DNA of 5,703 bases from Hyphomonadaceae bacterium UBA2389. GTDB lineage: Bacteria > Pseudomonadota > Alphaproteobacteria > Caulobacterales > Aquidulcibacteraceae. The position numbers and the translations under genes are program-made. The stretch lies in NCBI GenBank assembly GCA_002343395.1, contig DDSN01000009.1, positions 63,191-68,893 of the forward strand. Reading direction: 5' to 3'. Shown here piece after piece: positions 1 through 5,703 of this stretch. How positions within the stretch are numbered: the first letter of the stretch is position 1; each line of letters opens with the position of its first letter. The notes under the pieces are model-generated. The model saw nothing but the letters and a program-made list of their open reading frames with translations, was not told where the DNA came from and did no database searches.

Positions 1-1
1 G

Positions 2-871
2 TCGGCGATCGAGCCGGTGAACATTTCCGGCGTCGGCGGTCTGGCCGAACCCACCGCGAACGTCGGCATGAACGCCAACCTCAATTCGGACCAGACATCC
101 TATGCCGGGGCACAAGGCGTGTACGACGCCGGCGATCTCGCGACAGGGACCGTCACGCCGCACTTCGAAAGTTCGCTCGAAGTTTACGACAGCCTCGGCG
201 CGCCGCGCTCGATCGCGTTCGGCTTCCTGAAAACCGGCCCGAACACCTGGGCGGTTGAGGCCTACTCTCGCCCCAACACCAACATTACCGGCGGCGGCGC
301 CAATGGCGGCCTGCTCGCCACCGGCACGATCGCATTCAATAGCGACGGAACCGTGCAGTCGGTCACTGGTGGCATCGCTGGTGCGGTCACCATTCCTTGG
401 GCGGCGGTCACCGGCGCGGCTTCGCAGAACATCAACGTCGACCTGACCACGGGTATGACCCAGTTCGCCAACAATTTCGGCATCACCAGCGTCACCGCCG
501 ACGGCGTGCCGCCGGGCGATCTCGTGGGCCTCGTCCTGGAGGGCGACGGCTTCCTCACCGCGCAGTTCTCGAACGGCCGCGCGCGAGCGCTCTATCAGAT
601 TCCGCTGGCGACGTTTCTCAACCCCAACGGCCTCAGCGCCGATCAGGGCGGCGCTTTCCGCACGACGTTGGAGTCAGGCCTCTACAATATCAATTCCTCC
701 AATGCGGGCGGCGCTGGCCGTATCGTCTCTGGCGCGCTGGAAGCGTCGAACGTAGACCTCGCGACCGAATTCACGAACCTGATCACGACGCAGCGCGCCT
801 ATTCGGCGGCGTCGCGGATCATCACGACCGCGGACCAAATGCTCGAAGAATTGCTGTTGATTAAGCGCTAG
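2..871 (+). CDS. flgE: Flagellar hook protein FlgE, C-terminal part (5' end outside window)
   Basis: FlgE polymerises into the hook, the flexible joint between the rod and filament outside the cell. The frame is open from the first bases of the window (289 residues visible). The GTG at 17 is an internal Val codon, not a credible start, because the reading frame continues upstream. The visible part begins in a hook D2-like beta region (SSLEVYDSLGAPRSIAFGF, near residues 56-74 of the visible part). It ends with the signature C-terminal helix of axial proteins, ATEFTNLITTQRAYSAASR, followed by a TTADQMLEELL-type tail that packs into the D0 core. FlgG shares that tail, but the long, Gly/Thr/Asn-rich middle domain and the position beside sciP and fliF favour FlgE. 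Late hook genes in this group are normally sigma54/FlbD-dependent; the promoter lies outside the window. No truncation or frameshift is seen at the 3' end. Confidence 0.9.
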   Translation, partial: SAIEPVNISGVGGLAEPTANVGMNANLNSDQTSYAGAQGVYDAGDLATGTVTPHFESSLEVYDSLGAPRSIAFGFLKTGPNTWAVEAYSRPNTNITGGGANGGLLATGTIAFNSDGTVQSVTGGIAGAVTIPWAAVTGAASQNINVDLTTGMTQFANNFGITSVTADGVPPGDLVGLVLEGDGFLTAQFSNGRARALYQIPLATFLNPNGLSADQGGAFRTTLESGLYNINSSNAGGAGRIVSGALEASNVDLATEFTNLITTQRAYSAASRIITTADQMLEELLLIKR

Positions 872-902
872 GTCGATCGATGGCGGAAAGGAATGAGTAA
901 GA

Positions 903-907
903 GATTC
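903..907. promoter_or_regulatory. GANTC (CcrM-type) methylation site upstream of sciP
   Basis: GATTC lies in the flgE-sciP gap, about 48 bp before the CtrA-like box. In Caulobacterales GANTC is methylated by CcrM and its methylation state can tune promoters of cell-cycle genes. The motif is short and also occurs inside coding sequence here (for example within flgE and sciP), so its presence is certain but a regulatory role is only possible. Confidence 0.25.
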
Positions 908-929
908 CGTGTTCTAATTCGAGACACGG
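907..929 (+). other. Weak hairpin after flgE
   Basis: CCGTGT (907-912) pairs perfectly with ACACGG (924-929) across an 11-nt loop, giving a 6-bp stem that wobble pairs could extend slightly. It lies 36 nt after the flgE stop. No T-run follows, so it is not a convincing intrinsic terminator. It may cap the 3' end of the flgE transcript or be chance. Confidence 0.25.
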
Positions 930-954
930 GGCGCGGCATTTATCTGTCGTGATC

Positions 955-986
955 TTAGTCGTTTCTTTAGCCGTTCGATTTATTAT
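955..986 (+). promoter_or_regulatory. Candidate CtrA-activated promoter of sciP
   Basis: TTAG-N7-TTTA at 955-969 matches 6 of 8 fixed positions of the CtrA box TTAA-N7-TTAA. TATTAT at 981-986 resembles a sigma70-type -10 and starts 11 nt after the box. The box therefore sits over the -35 region, the usual geometry of Caulobacter class II (CtrA-activated) promoters. Transcription would start near 993, leaving a short leader that contains the GAGGAG ribosome site at 1001-1006. In Caulobacter sciP is known to be activated by CtrA. The box is imperfect, so this is a supported inference, not a proven site. Confidence 0.5.
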
Positions 987-1015
987 GGCTCCTCAAGAAC
1001 GAGGAGAAAGGCGCT

Positions 1016-1297
1016 ATGCAGAAGCAACGCCGCTATGATGGGGTGGTGATGGGTCCCGATGGGAATCCCCTCACGCTGGACGATTTGCCGCCGCCCGGCA
1101 CGACGCGCTGGGTGATTCGCCGCAAGGCGGAAGTTGTCGCCGCCGTGCGCGGCGGGCTGCTCACCTTCGAGGAAGCCTGCGAGCGTTATGGCCTCTCCGA
1201 AGAGGAGTTCGACGCTTGGCGTAAGGCGATCGAGAAGCACGGATTGCCGGGATTGCGCACCACGCGCATCCAGCACTACCGGGCGCCGGGCCTCTAA
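1016..1297 (+). CDS. sciP: SciP, CtrA inhibitory protein (DUF1153 family)
   Basis: This is a 93-residue cytoplasmic regulator. In Caulobacter SciP is a small helix-turn-helix protein that binds CtrA and DNA and blocks CtrA-activated transcription, including that of early flagellar genes, during part of the cell cycle. The family core is unmistakable: GPDGNPLTLDDLPPPGTTRW (residues 13-32), then WVIRRKAEVVAAVRGGLL, then EACERYGLSEEEFDAW (53-68), which forms the helix-turn-helix, and a basic tail GLPGLRTTRIQHYR. The length is normal for the family. The ATG at 1016 is preceded by GAGGAG at 1001-1006 (9-nt spacing), which supports this start; the in-frame ATG at 1049 would cut into the conserved N-terminus. 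It lies between flgE and fliF as in Caulobacter. It has its own promoter-like region and a terminator behind it, so it is probably monocistronic. Confidence 0.93.
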   Translation: MQKQRRYDGVVMGPDGNPLTLDDLPPPGTTRWVIRRKAEVVAAVRGGLLTFEEACERYGLSEEEFDAWRKAIEKHGLPGLRTTRIQHYRAPGL

Positions 1298-1324
1298 GCC
1301 GACTGCACCCTCTTGCGATATTCC

Positions 1325-1354
1325 AAGCCCCCGCCGGCGACGGCGGGGGCTTTC
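1325..1354 (+). terminator. Strong Rho-independent terminator after sciP
   Basis: A perfect 12-bp stem, AAGCCCCCGCCG (1325-1336) with CGGCGGGGGCTT (1341-1352), closes a GCGA tetraloop of the stable GNRA type. A short T-run (TTT, 1351-1353) follows, then TTTGT a few bases on. It begins 28 nt after the sciP stop and ends 16 nt before the CtrA-like box. It should end the sciP transcript and insulate the fliF operon from read-through. Confidence 0.85.
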
Positions 1355-1369
1355 GCGTTTGTGGCATGC

Positions 1370-1402
1370 TTAACCTTAGCTTTACGTCCTACCGGGCAAT
1401 TT
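1370..1402 (+). promoter_or_regulatory. Candidate CtrA-dependent promoter of the fliF operon
   Basis: TTAA-N7-TTTA at 1370-1384 matches 7 of 8 fixed positions of the CtrA box TTAA-N7-TTAA and lies just past the sciP terminator. With the geometry of class II flagellar promoters the -10 should fall near 1396-1402, where only a weak GCAATTT is present, as is common for promoters that depend on an activator. Transcription would begin near 1408, giving a leader of roughly 70 nt before the preferred fliF start. Direct CtrA activation of fliF is established in Caulobacter; the site here is inferred from sequence and position. Confidence 0.65.
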
Positions 1403-1407
1403 CTGCC
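1395..1407. promoter_or_regulatory. Small inverted repeat in fliF core promoter, possible FlbD (ftr) site
   Basis: GGCA-N5-TGCC is a perfect 4+4 dyad located where the -10 and start region of the fliF promoter should be. In Caulobacter FlbD binds an ftr element overlapping the fliF promoter and represses the operon. Position and symmetry fit such a site, but the dyad is short and I cannot verify the ftr consensus here. Confidence 0.3.
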
Positions 1408-1467
1408 GACCGGCGAGATTTGCCCAGCGCATGAGCGCGGGCGATCGCGCCGTCATCAACGGTGGGC

Positions 1468-1471
1468 GGAG
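1468..1471 (+). promoter_or_regulatory. Ribosome binding site that decides the fliF start
   Basis: GGAG at 1468-1471 lies 8 nt before the GTG at 1480. The alternative upstream GTG at 1462 has no recognisable ribosome site before it and would itself overlap this region. The in-frame stop TGA at 1432-1434 rules out starts further upstream. Confidence 0.6.
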
Positions 1472-1479
1472 CGGATCGC

Positions 1480-3099
1480 GTGCTTGATTTCATCCTGAAG
1501 GCAGGCCCCACACGACTCTACGCGGCGCTGGGAATCGCCGCGGTGATCGCTGCCCTGCTCTTTTCGCTCGTGCTGCGCATGGGCGGCGAGGAGAAAGCGC
1601 TGCTGTTCGCCAACGTGGACATGCGCGAGGCCGGCGAGATCACGCAACGCCTTGAGCAAGCGGACATTCCTTACGAGCTCCGCGGCGATGGCTCCACCAT
1701 CATGGTCGCGCGCTCGCGCGTCATGGAGGCGCGCATGATGCTGTCCGCTGACGGGCTGCCTTCACGCGGCTCCATCGGCTACGAGATTTTCGACAACCCA
1801 GACGCGCTCGGCCAAACCCAGTTCCAACAGAACATAAATCGCCTGCGCGCGCTCGAAGGCGAGCTCGCTCGCACCATCGAATCGCTGGACGGCATCGACA
1901 CCGCCCGGGTGCATCTCGTGCTCCCGGAGCGCCAGCTCTTCCAGCGCGACGCCGAACAGCCCTCGGCCTCGATCGTATTGAGGCTTCGGCGTGACGAGTT
2001 GAACGCCGGTCAGGTGCGCGCCATCCGCAACCTCGTCGCCAGCGCAACGCCTGGTCTAACCACCAACCGCGTGACCATCGTCGATGAGACTGGGCGCCTG
2101 CTCGCCGCCGCCAGCACCGAAGAAGGCGCAGCGGCTGAAGGCATCGATGCACGACAGGTCGCGGTCGAAGAACGCATTCGGCGCACCGTCACCGACATTG
2201 TCGAAGGCGTCGTCGGCGCCGGGAACGCGCGCGTTCAAGTCACCGCGGAGATGGATTTTAACCGCGTCAGCGAAACGTCCGAACGGTTCGACCCCGAAGG
2301 CCGGGTGGTCCGCTCCACGTCAACCACGGAGGAAACTTCGTCGGGAGGCTCAAGCTCAAGCGGCGCCACCGCCGGCGGCAACGTTCCTGATGCTACCGCG
2401 CAGACAAGTGGAGGCGGCTCCCAGAACGAAAACAACTCAAGCCAGGAAACCGTCAACTACGAGATATCGCGAACGACGCGCACCGAAGTCAGCGAGGGCG
2501 GCCGCATTCGCCGACTCTCGGTCGCGGTCGCGGTCGATGGCGTGACCACGCCAGGTCAAGGCGAGGGCGCGGCGCCGCAATACGCGCCGCGAGCCGCCGA
2601 GGAAATGCAGCGCCTGACACAGCTCGTGCGCTCAGCCGTTGGATTTAATGAGCAGCGCGGCGACGTGGTCGAAGTCGTCAACACGCAATTTACCCGCCCC
2701 ACGGCGCCCGAAGGCGTCGCCGAAGAGCCGGGCATGTTCGCGTTTCTTGGCAATCTCGATGTCATGCGCATCGTCGAGATTGTTTCCGCGCTGGTTGCAT
2801 CTCTTGCGTTCGTTTTCTTTGTGTTGCGCCCGCTGATCGCCGGCTTGGTGCGCGGCGGAGGCGGCGGAGGCGCGGGAGCGCCCGCTCTCGGCGGCGCGAG
2901 CGGCCTAGCCGCTCTGCCGGGCCCTGGCGGAGCCGCCGCTATTGCCCTCCCCCCGGACGAGATCGAGCCCGCGATCGACATCGCCCAGATTCAGGGCCGC
3001 GTGCGCGCCTCGTCCGTGAAGCGCGTGGCTGAGGTCGTCGAAAAGCACCCCGACGAGTCCGTGCAAATTATCCGTGGTTGGCTCAACAACGCGTTGTGA
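1480..3099 (+). CDS. fliF: Flagellar MS-ring protein FliF
   Basis: FliF forms the inner-membrane MS ring on which the rotor, rod and export gate are assembled. It has 539 residues from GTG 1480, a usual family length. The first membrane helix is at about 12-32. It is followed by the YscJ/FliF ring-building region, with ALLFANVDMREAGEITQRL near 40-58, then GSIGYEIFDNPDALGQTQF and the ELARTIESLDGIDTARVHLV block near 128-147. A Ser/Gly/Asn-rich insert at about 284-324 interrupts the third ring-building motif. The second membrane helix is at about 430-452. A very Gly/Ala/Pro-rich linker (about 459-490) leads to the cytoplasmic FliG-binding tail (RVAEVVEKHPDESVQIIRGW, 515-534). The GTG at 1462 would add six residues and is less likely on ribosome-site grounds. 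It is the first gene of the operon, and fliG follows after 4 nt. Confidence 0.95.
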   Translation: MLDFILKAGPTRLYAALGIAAVIAALLFSLVLRMGGEEKALLFANVDMREAGEITQRLEQADIPYELRGDGSTIMVARSRVMEARMMLSADGLPSRGSIGYEIFDNPDALGQTQFQQNINRLRALEGELARTIESLDGIDTARVHLVLPERQLFQRDAEQPSASIVLRLRRDELNAGQVRAIRNLVASATPGLTTNRVTIVDETGRLLAAASTEEGAAAEGIDARQVAVEERIRRTVTDIVEGVVGAGNARVQVTAEMDFNRVSETSERFDPEGRVVRSTSTTEETSSGGSSSSGATAGGNVPDATAQTSGGGSQNENNSSQETVNYEISRTTRTEVSEGGRIRRLSVAVAVDGVTTPGQGEGAAPQYAPRAAEEMQRLTQLVRSAVGFNEQRGDVVEVVNTQFTRPTAPEGVAEEPGMFAFLGNLDVMRIVEIVSALVASLAFVFFVLRPLIAGLVRGGGGGGAGAPALGGASGLAALPGPGGAAAIALPPDEIEPAIDIAQIQGRVRASSVKRVAEVVEKHPDESVQIIRGWLNNAL

Positions 3100-3103
3100 G
3101 TGA

Positions 3104-4162
3104 ATGAACGCTGTCGTGAAACCGAAAGGCGATGACGCCAAGGGCGACGGAACCGCCCGCACCGAGATCGCGCGGTATTCTGGCGTGGAAAAAGCCGCGA
3201 TTATCTTGATGTGCCTCGGCGAGGACGCAAAGTCGCTTTGGGCGCTTCTTGACGAAGAAGAGATCAAGAAAATCTCGCAAGCCATGTCGTCGCTGGGCTT
3301 GGTGCCGGCGGCGACCGTGGAGGCGCTGGTTATTGAGTTCGTGCAAAAGCTGTCGGGCTCTGGCTCGGTCATGGGCTCGTACGAACAGACGCAGCGTATG
3401 CTGCAAGCCTTCCTCCCCAAGGATAAAGTCGAATCCCTGATGGAGGAAATCCGCGGCCCTGCCGGCCGCAACATCTGGGACAAGCTGGCGAACGTGAATG
3501 AAACCGTTCTCGCGAGCTACCTGAAGAACGAGTATCCGCAAACAGTCGCGGTAGTGCTCGCGAAGGTTCGCCCCGATCACGCCGCCAAGGTGCTCGCGGA
3601 GCTGCCGGAAGAGTTCGCCGCGGAGTGCGTTTCGCGAATGCTGGGCATGGAGCCCGTGCAGCGCGAAATCCTCGAAAAAATTGAAACCACGCTGCGCACG
3701 GAGTTCATGTCCAACCTCGCGCGTACTTCGAAGCGCGACAGCCACGAACTCATGGCCGAGATTTTTAACAATTTCGATCGTCAGACCGAGTCGCGCTTCA
3801 TGACGGCACTGGAGGACAAAAACCGCGACAGCGCCGATCGCATTCGCGCTCTGATGTTCGTCTTTGAGGACCTCGGAAAGCTTGACGCTGGCGGCGTCCA
3901 AACCCTGCTCCGCGCCGCCGACAAATCGGATCTCGCGCTCGCGCTGAAAGGCGCTTCCGACAGTCTGCGCCAGCTCTTCTTCCAAAACATGTCGGAGCGC
4001 GGCGCGAAATTGCTGCGCGAAGACATGGCGGGCATGGGTCCCGTGCGCCTTAAGGATGTCGAAGCCGCGCAGACCCGCATGGTTACGGTCGCCAAGGATC
4101 TCGCGACACGGGGCGAAATCGTGCTCAGCGAGGGCAAAGCCGAAGACGAGTTGATCTACTGA
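3104..4162 (+). CDS. fliG: Flagellar rotor/switch protein FliG
   Basis: FliG forms the upper C-ring on the cytoplasmic face of the MS ring and transmits stator torque. It has 352 residues, slightly longer than the E. coli protein because of a charged N-terminal extension of about 20 residues. The N-terminal FliF-binding domain starts near VEKAAIILMCLGED (28-41). The middle domain carries EYPQ at 143-146 in place of the enterobacterial EHPQ motif that contacts FliM. The hinge MFVF (251-254) is intact. The C-terminal torque helix retains the equivalents of E. coli K264, R281, D288, D289 and R297 as K282, R299, E306, D307 and R315, so the charge pattern is conserved. It starts 4 nt after fliF with only a weak ribosome site, and its stop overlaps the fliH start by one base (TGATG), suggesting translational coupling. 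Confidence 0.96.
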   Translation: MNAVVKPKGDDAKGDGTARTEIARYSGVEKAAIILMCLGEDAKSLWALLDEEEIKKISQAMSSLGLVPAATVEALVIEFVQKLSGSGSVMGSYEQTQRMLQAFLPKDKVESLMEEIRGPAGRNIWDKLANVNETVLASYLKNEYPQTVAVVLAKVRPDHAAKVLAELPEEFAAECVSRMLGMEPVQREILEKIETTLRTEFMSNLARTSKRDSHELMAEIFNNFDRQTESRFMTALEDKNRDSADRIRALMFVFEDLGKLDAGGVQTLLRAADKSDLALALKGASDSLRQLFFQNMSERGAKLLREDMAGMGPVRLKDVEAAQTRMVTVAKDLATRGEIVLSEGKAEDELIY

Positions 4163-4767
4163 TGTCGGCCATACAGAAATTCTCCTTCGAAACTGAGTTC
4201 GCGCCCGACGGCTCCGTTGTCCGCGACCCCCCGCGGCGCCTGTCCGCCGAAGACCTCGAAGCCGAGCGCGCGAAAGCCTACGAGCGCGGCAAACAAGACG
4301 CCTTGGCGCGGGCGGAACGTGACGCGGCGGCGGCGCTCGAGGCTCTCGCGGCGGCGGCTTCCGCGGTCCTGTCGCGCCTTGATTCAGAAAGCCGCGCCAT
4401 GCGCGAAGAAGCCGCCCTCCTCGCCTTGAACGCGGCGCGGAAAATCGCCGACGCCGCGCTTGCGGCGCACGGAGAGGAGCGCGCTGTGCACGCCATAGAA
4501 GCGGTAATGGATCTATTACGCCATCAGCCGCGCCTTGTTGTGAAGCTCTCCCCTCCCTTGGCCGAGAAGCTCTCCCCCCGCATTGACGAACTTCTGCAGT
4601 CGCACGCCTACGCCGGCGCGATCCTGGTTCGCCCGCAACCCAACCTAAAGAACGGCGAGGTCGTGATCGATTGGTCCGATGGCGTCATCAAGCTCGATCC
4701 CGACGAAGCCGCGCGACGTATCGACTCCATAATTCACACGGCCTTGGCCGCGCACGAGCACACATGA
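4162..4767 (+). CDS. fliH: Flagellar export-ATPase regulator FliH (FlbE in Caulobacter)
   Basis: FliH dimers bind the export ATPase FliI, hold it inactive or deliver it to the export gate, and dock on FliN. It has 201 residues. The short N-terminal segment (QKFSFETEF, 5-13) resembles the conserved start of alphaproteobacterial FliH/FlbE. Residues about 27-80 are a highly charged, Ala/Glu/Arg-rich helix likely to be a coiled coil. The C-terminal domain (about 85-195) ends with the family signature NGEVVIDWSDGVIKLD (164-179), the form of the usual FliH 'G-x-x-x-I-x-W-x-x-G' motif. FliH sequences diverge strongly, so position between fliG and fliN adds weight. The ATG overlaps the fliG stop by one base. 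The related type III stator protein SctL is the only realistic alternative, and the context excludes it. Confidence 0.88.
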   Translation: MSAIQKFSFETEFAPDGSVVRDPPRRLSAEDLEAERAKAYERGKQDALARAERDAAAALEALAAAASAVLSRLDSESRAMREEAALLALNAARKIADAALAAHGEERAVHAIEAVMDLLRHQPRLVVKLSPPLAEKLSPRIDELLQSHAYAGAILVRPQPNLKNGEVVIDWSDGVIKLDPDEAARRIDSIIHTALAAHEHT

Positions 4768-4774
4768 GGCCCCG

Positions 4775-5101
4775 ATGAGTACCGACTTTAAGCTCGACGA
4801 GTTCACGCCCTCCTCCGATGCGGCGCCCGCAGCGGACGCGAGCGAACGCACCGCCGCCGACCTTACCGCCGTCTTTGACGTCCCGGTTAACATTCAAGCG
4901 GTTCTTGGCCGTTCTCAAATGGAAGTTGCGTCGTTGCTGCGGCTTACGCGCGGTTCGGTGATCGAACTCGATCGCAAAGTCGGCGAAGCAATCGACATCT
5001 ATGTCAACAACCGGCTCGTCGCGCGCGGGGAGGTCGTCGTCGTCGACGAGCGCCTGGGCGTCACCATGACCGAAATCATCAAGGACGGCGACGTCGCTTA
5101 A
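4775..5101 (+). CDS. fliN: Flagellar motor switch protein FliN
   Basis: FliN forms the lower C-ring with FliM and is the docking point for FliH-FliI in export. It has 108 residues. An acidic, Ala/Ser-rich N-terminal tail (1-30) precedes one SpoA domain (about 33-105): VFDVPVNIQAVLGRSQMEVA, then LTRGSVIELDRKVGEAIDIY, then NNRLVARGEVVVVDERLGV, all textbook FliN. The ATG at 4775 is preceded by GAGG at 4766-4769, which overlaps the fliH stop, with 5-nt spacing. The gap to fliH is 7 nt, so the two are co-transcribed. No fliM lies beside it; in Caulobacter fliM is in another operon (fliL-fliM), so its absence here is expected. Confidence 0.95.
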   Translation: MSTDFKLDEFTPSSDAAPAADASERTAADLTAVFDVPVNIQAVLGRSQMEVASLLRLTRGSVIELDRKVGEAIDIYVNNRLVARGEVVVVDERLGVTMTEIIKDGDVA

Positions 5102-5121
5102 GCGACGCGGGAGACAACATC

Positions 5122-5703
5122 ATGCGATTGCTCATCGTCGGCCAGCTCGGGGGCCAAATCTCCGCGGCGGCCCGCATCGCCAAGGATCACGGCGCCAAGG
5201 TCGACTGCGTCGACACCATTGAACAGGCGACCGCCGCCTTGCGCTCAGGACGAGGCGCCGACCTGTTGATGGTGGATGCGCGCCTTGATATCGCAAAGTT
5301 GATCGCGGCGAACGAAGCTGAGCATATCGTCGCGCCGATCGTCGCTGCTGGCGTCGGCGTCGATCCGATGATGGCGGCGCGCGCGATCCGCCAGGGCGCG
5401 CGCGAATACATCTCGCTTCCGCCTGAGCCGGAGCTGATCGCAGCCGTGCTCGCCGCTGTTTGCGACGACGACCGCCCGTTGATCGCCGCGGACGAGCGTA
5501 TGAAACAGGTGATCGCGCTCGCCGATCAGATCGCTGCGTCTGACGCTTCGATCATGATCACCGGCGAGTCAGGCGTCGGCAAGGAGGTGCTGGCTCGTTA
5601 CGTCCACAAGAAATCGAAGCGCAACACCAAGGCGTTTATCGCGGTGAATTGCGCCGCGATCCCCGAAAACCTGCTCGAAAGCGAGCTCTTCGGGCACGAG
5701 AAG
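5122..5703 (+). CDS. flbD: Sigma54-dependent flagellar regulator FlbD, N-terminal part (3' end outside window)
   Basis: FlbD activates sigma54-dependent late flagellar genes (hook, basal body outer parts, flagellin) and in Caulobacter represses fliF; its activity is gated by the trans-acting factor FliX. The visible 194 residues comprise a receiver-like domain (1-112) and the start of the AAA+ domain, with Walker A GESGVGKE (148-155) and the NCAAIPENLLESELFGHEK block that ends at the window edge, just before the expected GAFTGA loop. The receiver keeps an Asp at the phosphoacceptor place (D52 in LLMVD) but has G7-Q8-L9 where the metal-binding acidic residues should be and Leu99 where the conserved Lys should be. 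This fits FlbD's known independence from ordinary phosphorelay. GGGAG at 5109-5113 lies 8 nt before the ATG, and the gap after fliN is 20 nt. NtrC/FleQ-type regulators are the alternative; gene order and the N-terminal sequence favour FlbD. Confidence 0.93.
   Translation, partial: MRLLIVGQLGGQISAAARIAKDHGAKVDCVDTIEQATAALRSGRGADLLMVDARLDIAKLIAANEAEHIVAPIVAAGVGVDPMMAARAIRQGAREYISLPPEPELIAAVLAAVCDDDRPLIAADERMKQVIALADQIAASDASIMITGESGVGKEVLARYVHKKSKRNTKAFIAVNCAAIPENLLESELFGHEK

Noticed and set aside
17..19. GTG at 17 as a start codon for the first gene
   Set aside because: The frame is open to the left edge of the window and the encoded protein begins in the middle of a hook domain, so the gene is cut by the window.
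397..864. 155-codon + strand frame inside flgE
   Set aside because: It is an Arg-rich out-of-frame shadow of flgE with no recognisable features.
1462..1464. GTG at 1462 as the fliF start
   Set aside because: It has no ribosome site in front of it, whereas GTG 1480 has GGAG with 8-nt spacing and gives the expected short N-terminus before the first membrane helix. It is not fully excluded.
3086..3097. Perfect 12-bp palindrome ACAACGCGTTGT at the end of fliF
   Set aside because: It lies within coding sequence at the FliF C-terminal codons (Asn-Asn-Ala-Leu) and has no paired copies or flanking regulatory signals; it is most likely chance.
2905..3483. 192-codon open frame on the - strand across the fliF-fliG junction
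   Set aside because: It overlaps two well-supported genes, has no family signature and no suitable ribosome site or operon context.
3083..3985. 300-codon open frame on the - strand opposite fliG
   Set aside because: It is fully antisense to a clear fliG, shows no recognisable domain, and long antisense frames are expected from the strong third-position GC bias of this DNA.
4885..4892. TTAACATT inside fliN as a CtrA half-site
   Set aside because: It is a single half-site deep in coding sequence, between closely spaced co-transcribed genes, with no promoter-like partner.

Overview
The window is a high-GC segment of a Caulobacter-type alphaproteobacterial flagellar cluster, read entirely on the + strand. 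The order is flgE (3' part), sciP, fliF, fliG, fliH (flbE), fliN and flbD (5' part). From memory this matches the Caulobacter crescentus flgE-sciP and fliF-fliG-flbE-fliN-flbD arrangement. SciP (DUF1153) and FlbD, with its degenerate receiver domain, point to Caulobacterales or a close relative such as the Hyphomonadaceae. The genus cannot be fixed from sequence alone.

Layout: 2-871 is the C-terminal half of the hook protein FlgE. The 872-1015 gap holds a weak hairpin, one GANTC methylation site and a candidate CtrA-dependent promoter for sciP (CtrA-like box 955-969, TATTAT -10 at 981-986). sciP (1016-1297) is a monocistronic regulator gene closed by a strong intrinsic terminator (1325-1354). 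A second CtrA-like box (1370-1384) and a small inverted repeat (1395-1407) then form the likely fliF promoter. From about 1480 to the window end runs one compact operon, with gaps of 4, -1, 7 and 20 nt: fliF (MS ring), fliG (rotor torque ring), fliH (export ATPase stator), fliN (C-ring and export docking) and flbD (sigma54 activator, cut by the window edge).

How it works together: the operon encodes the first-built structures, the MS ring, switch ring and export-ATPase regulator, plus the activator that turns on the later sigma54-dependent classes, including hook genes such as flgE. The neighbouring sciP encodes an inhibitor of CtrA-activated transcription. CtrA-type boxes sit in front of both sciP and fliF, so the locus appears to carry its own cell-cycle on/off switch. 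Family knowledge and promoter-like sequence support this; it is not demonstrated here.

I see no mobile element, CRISPR array, RNA gene or clearly novel system. The most interesting material is in the two short intergenic regions and in the FlbD receiver residues.
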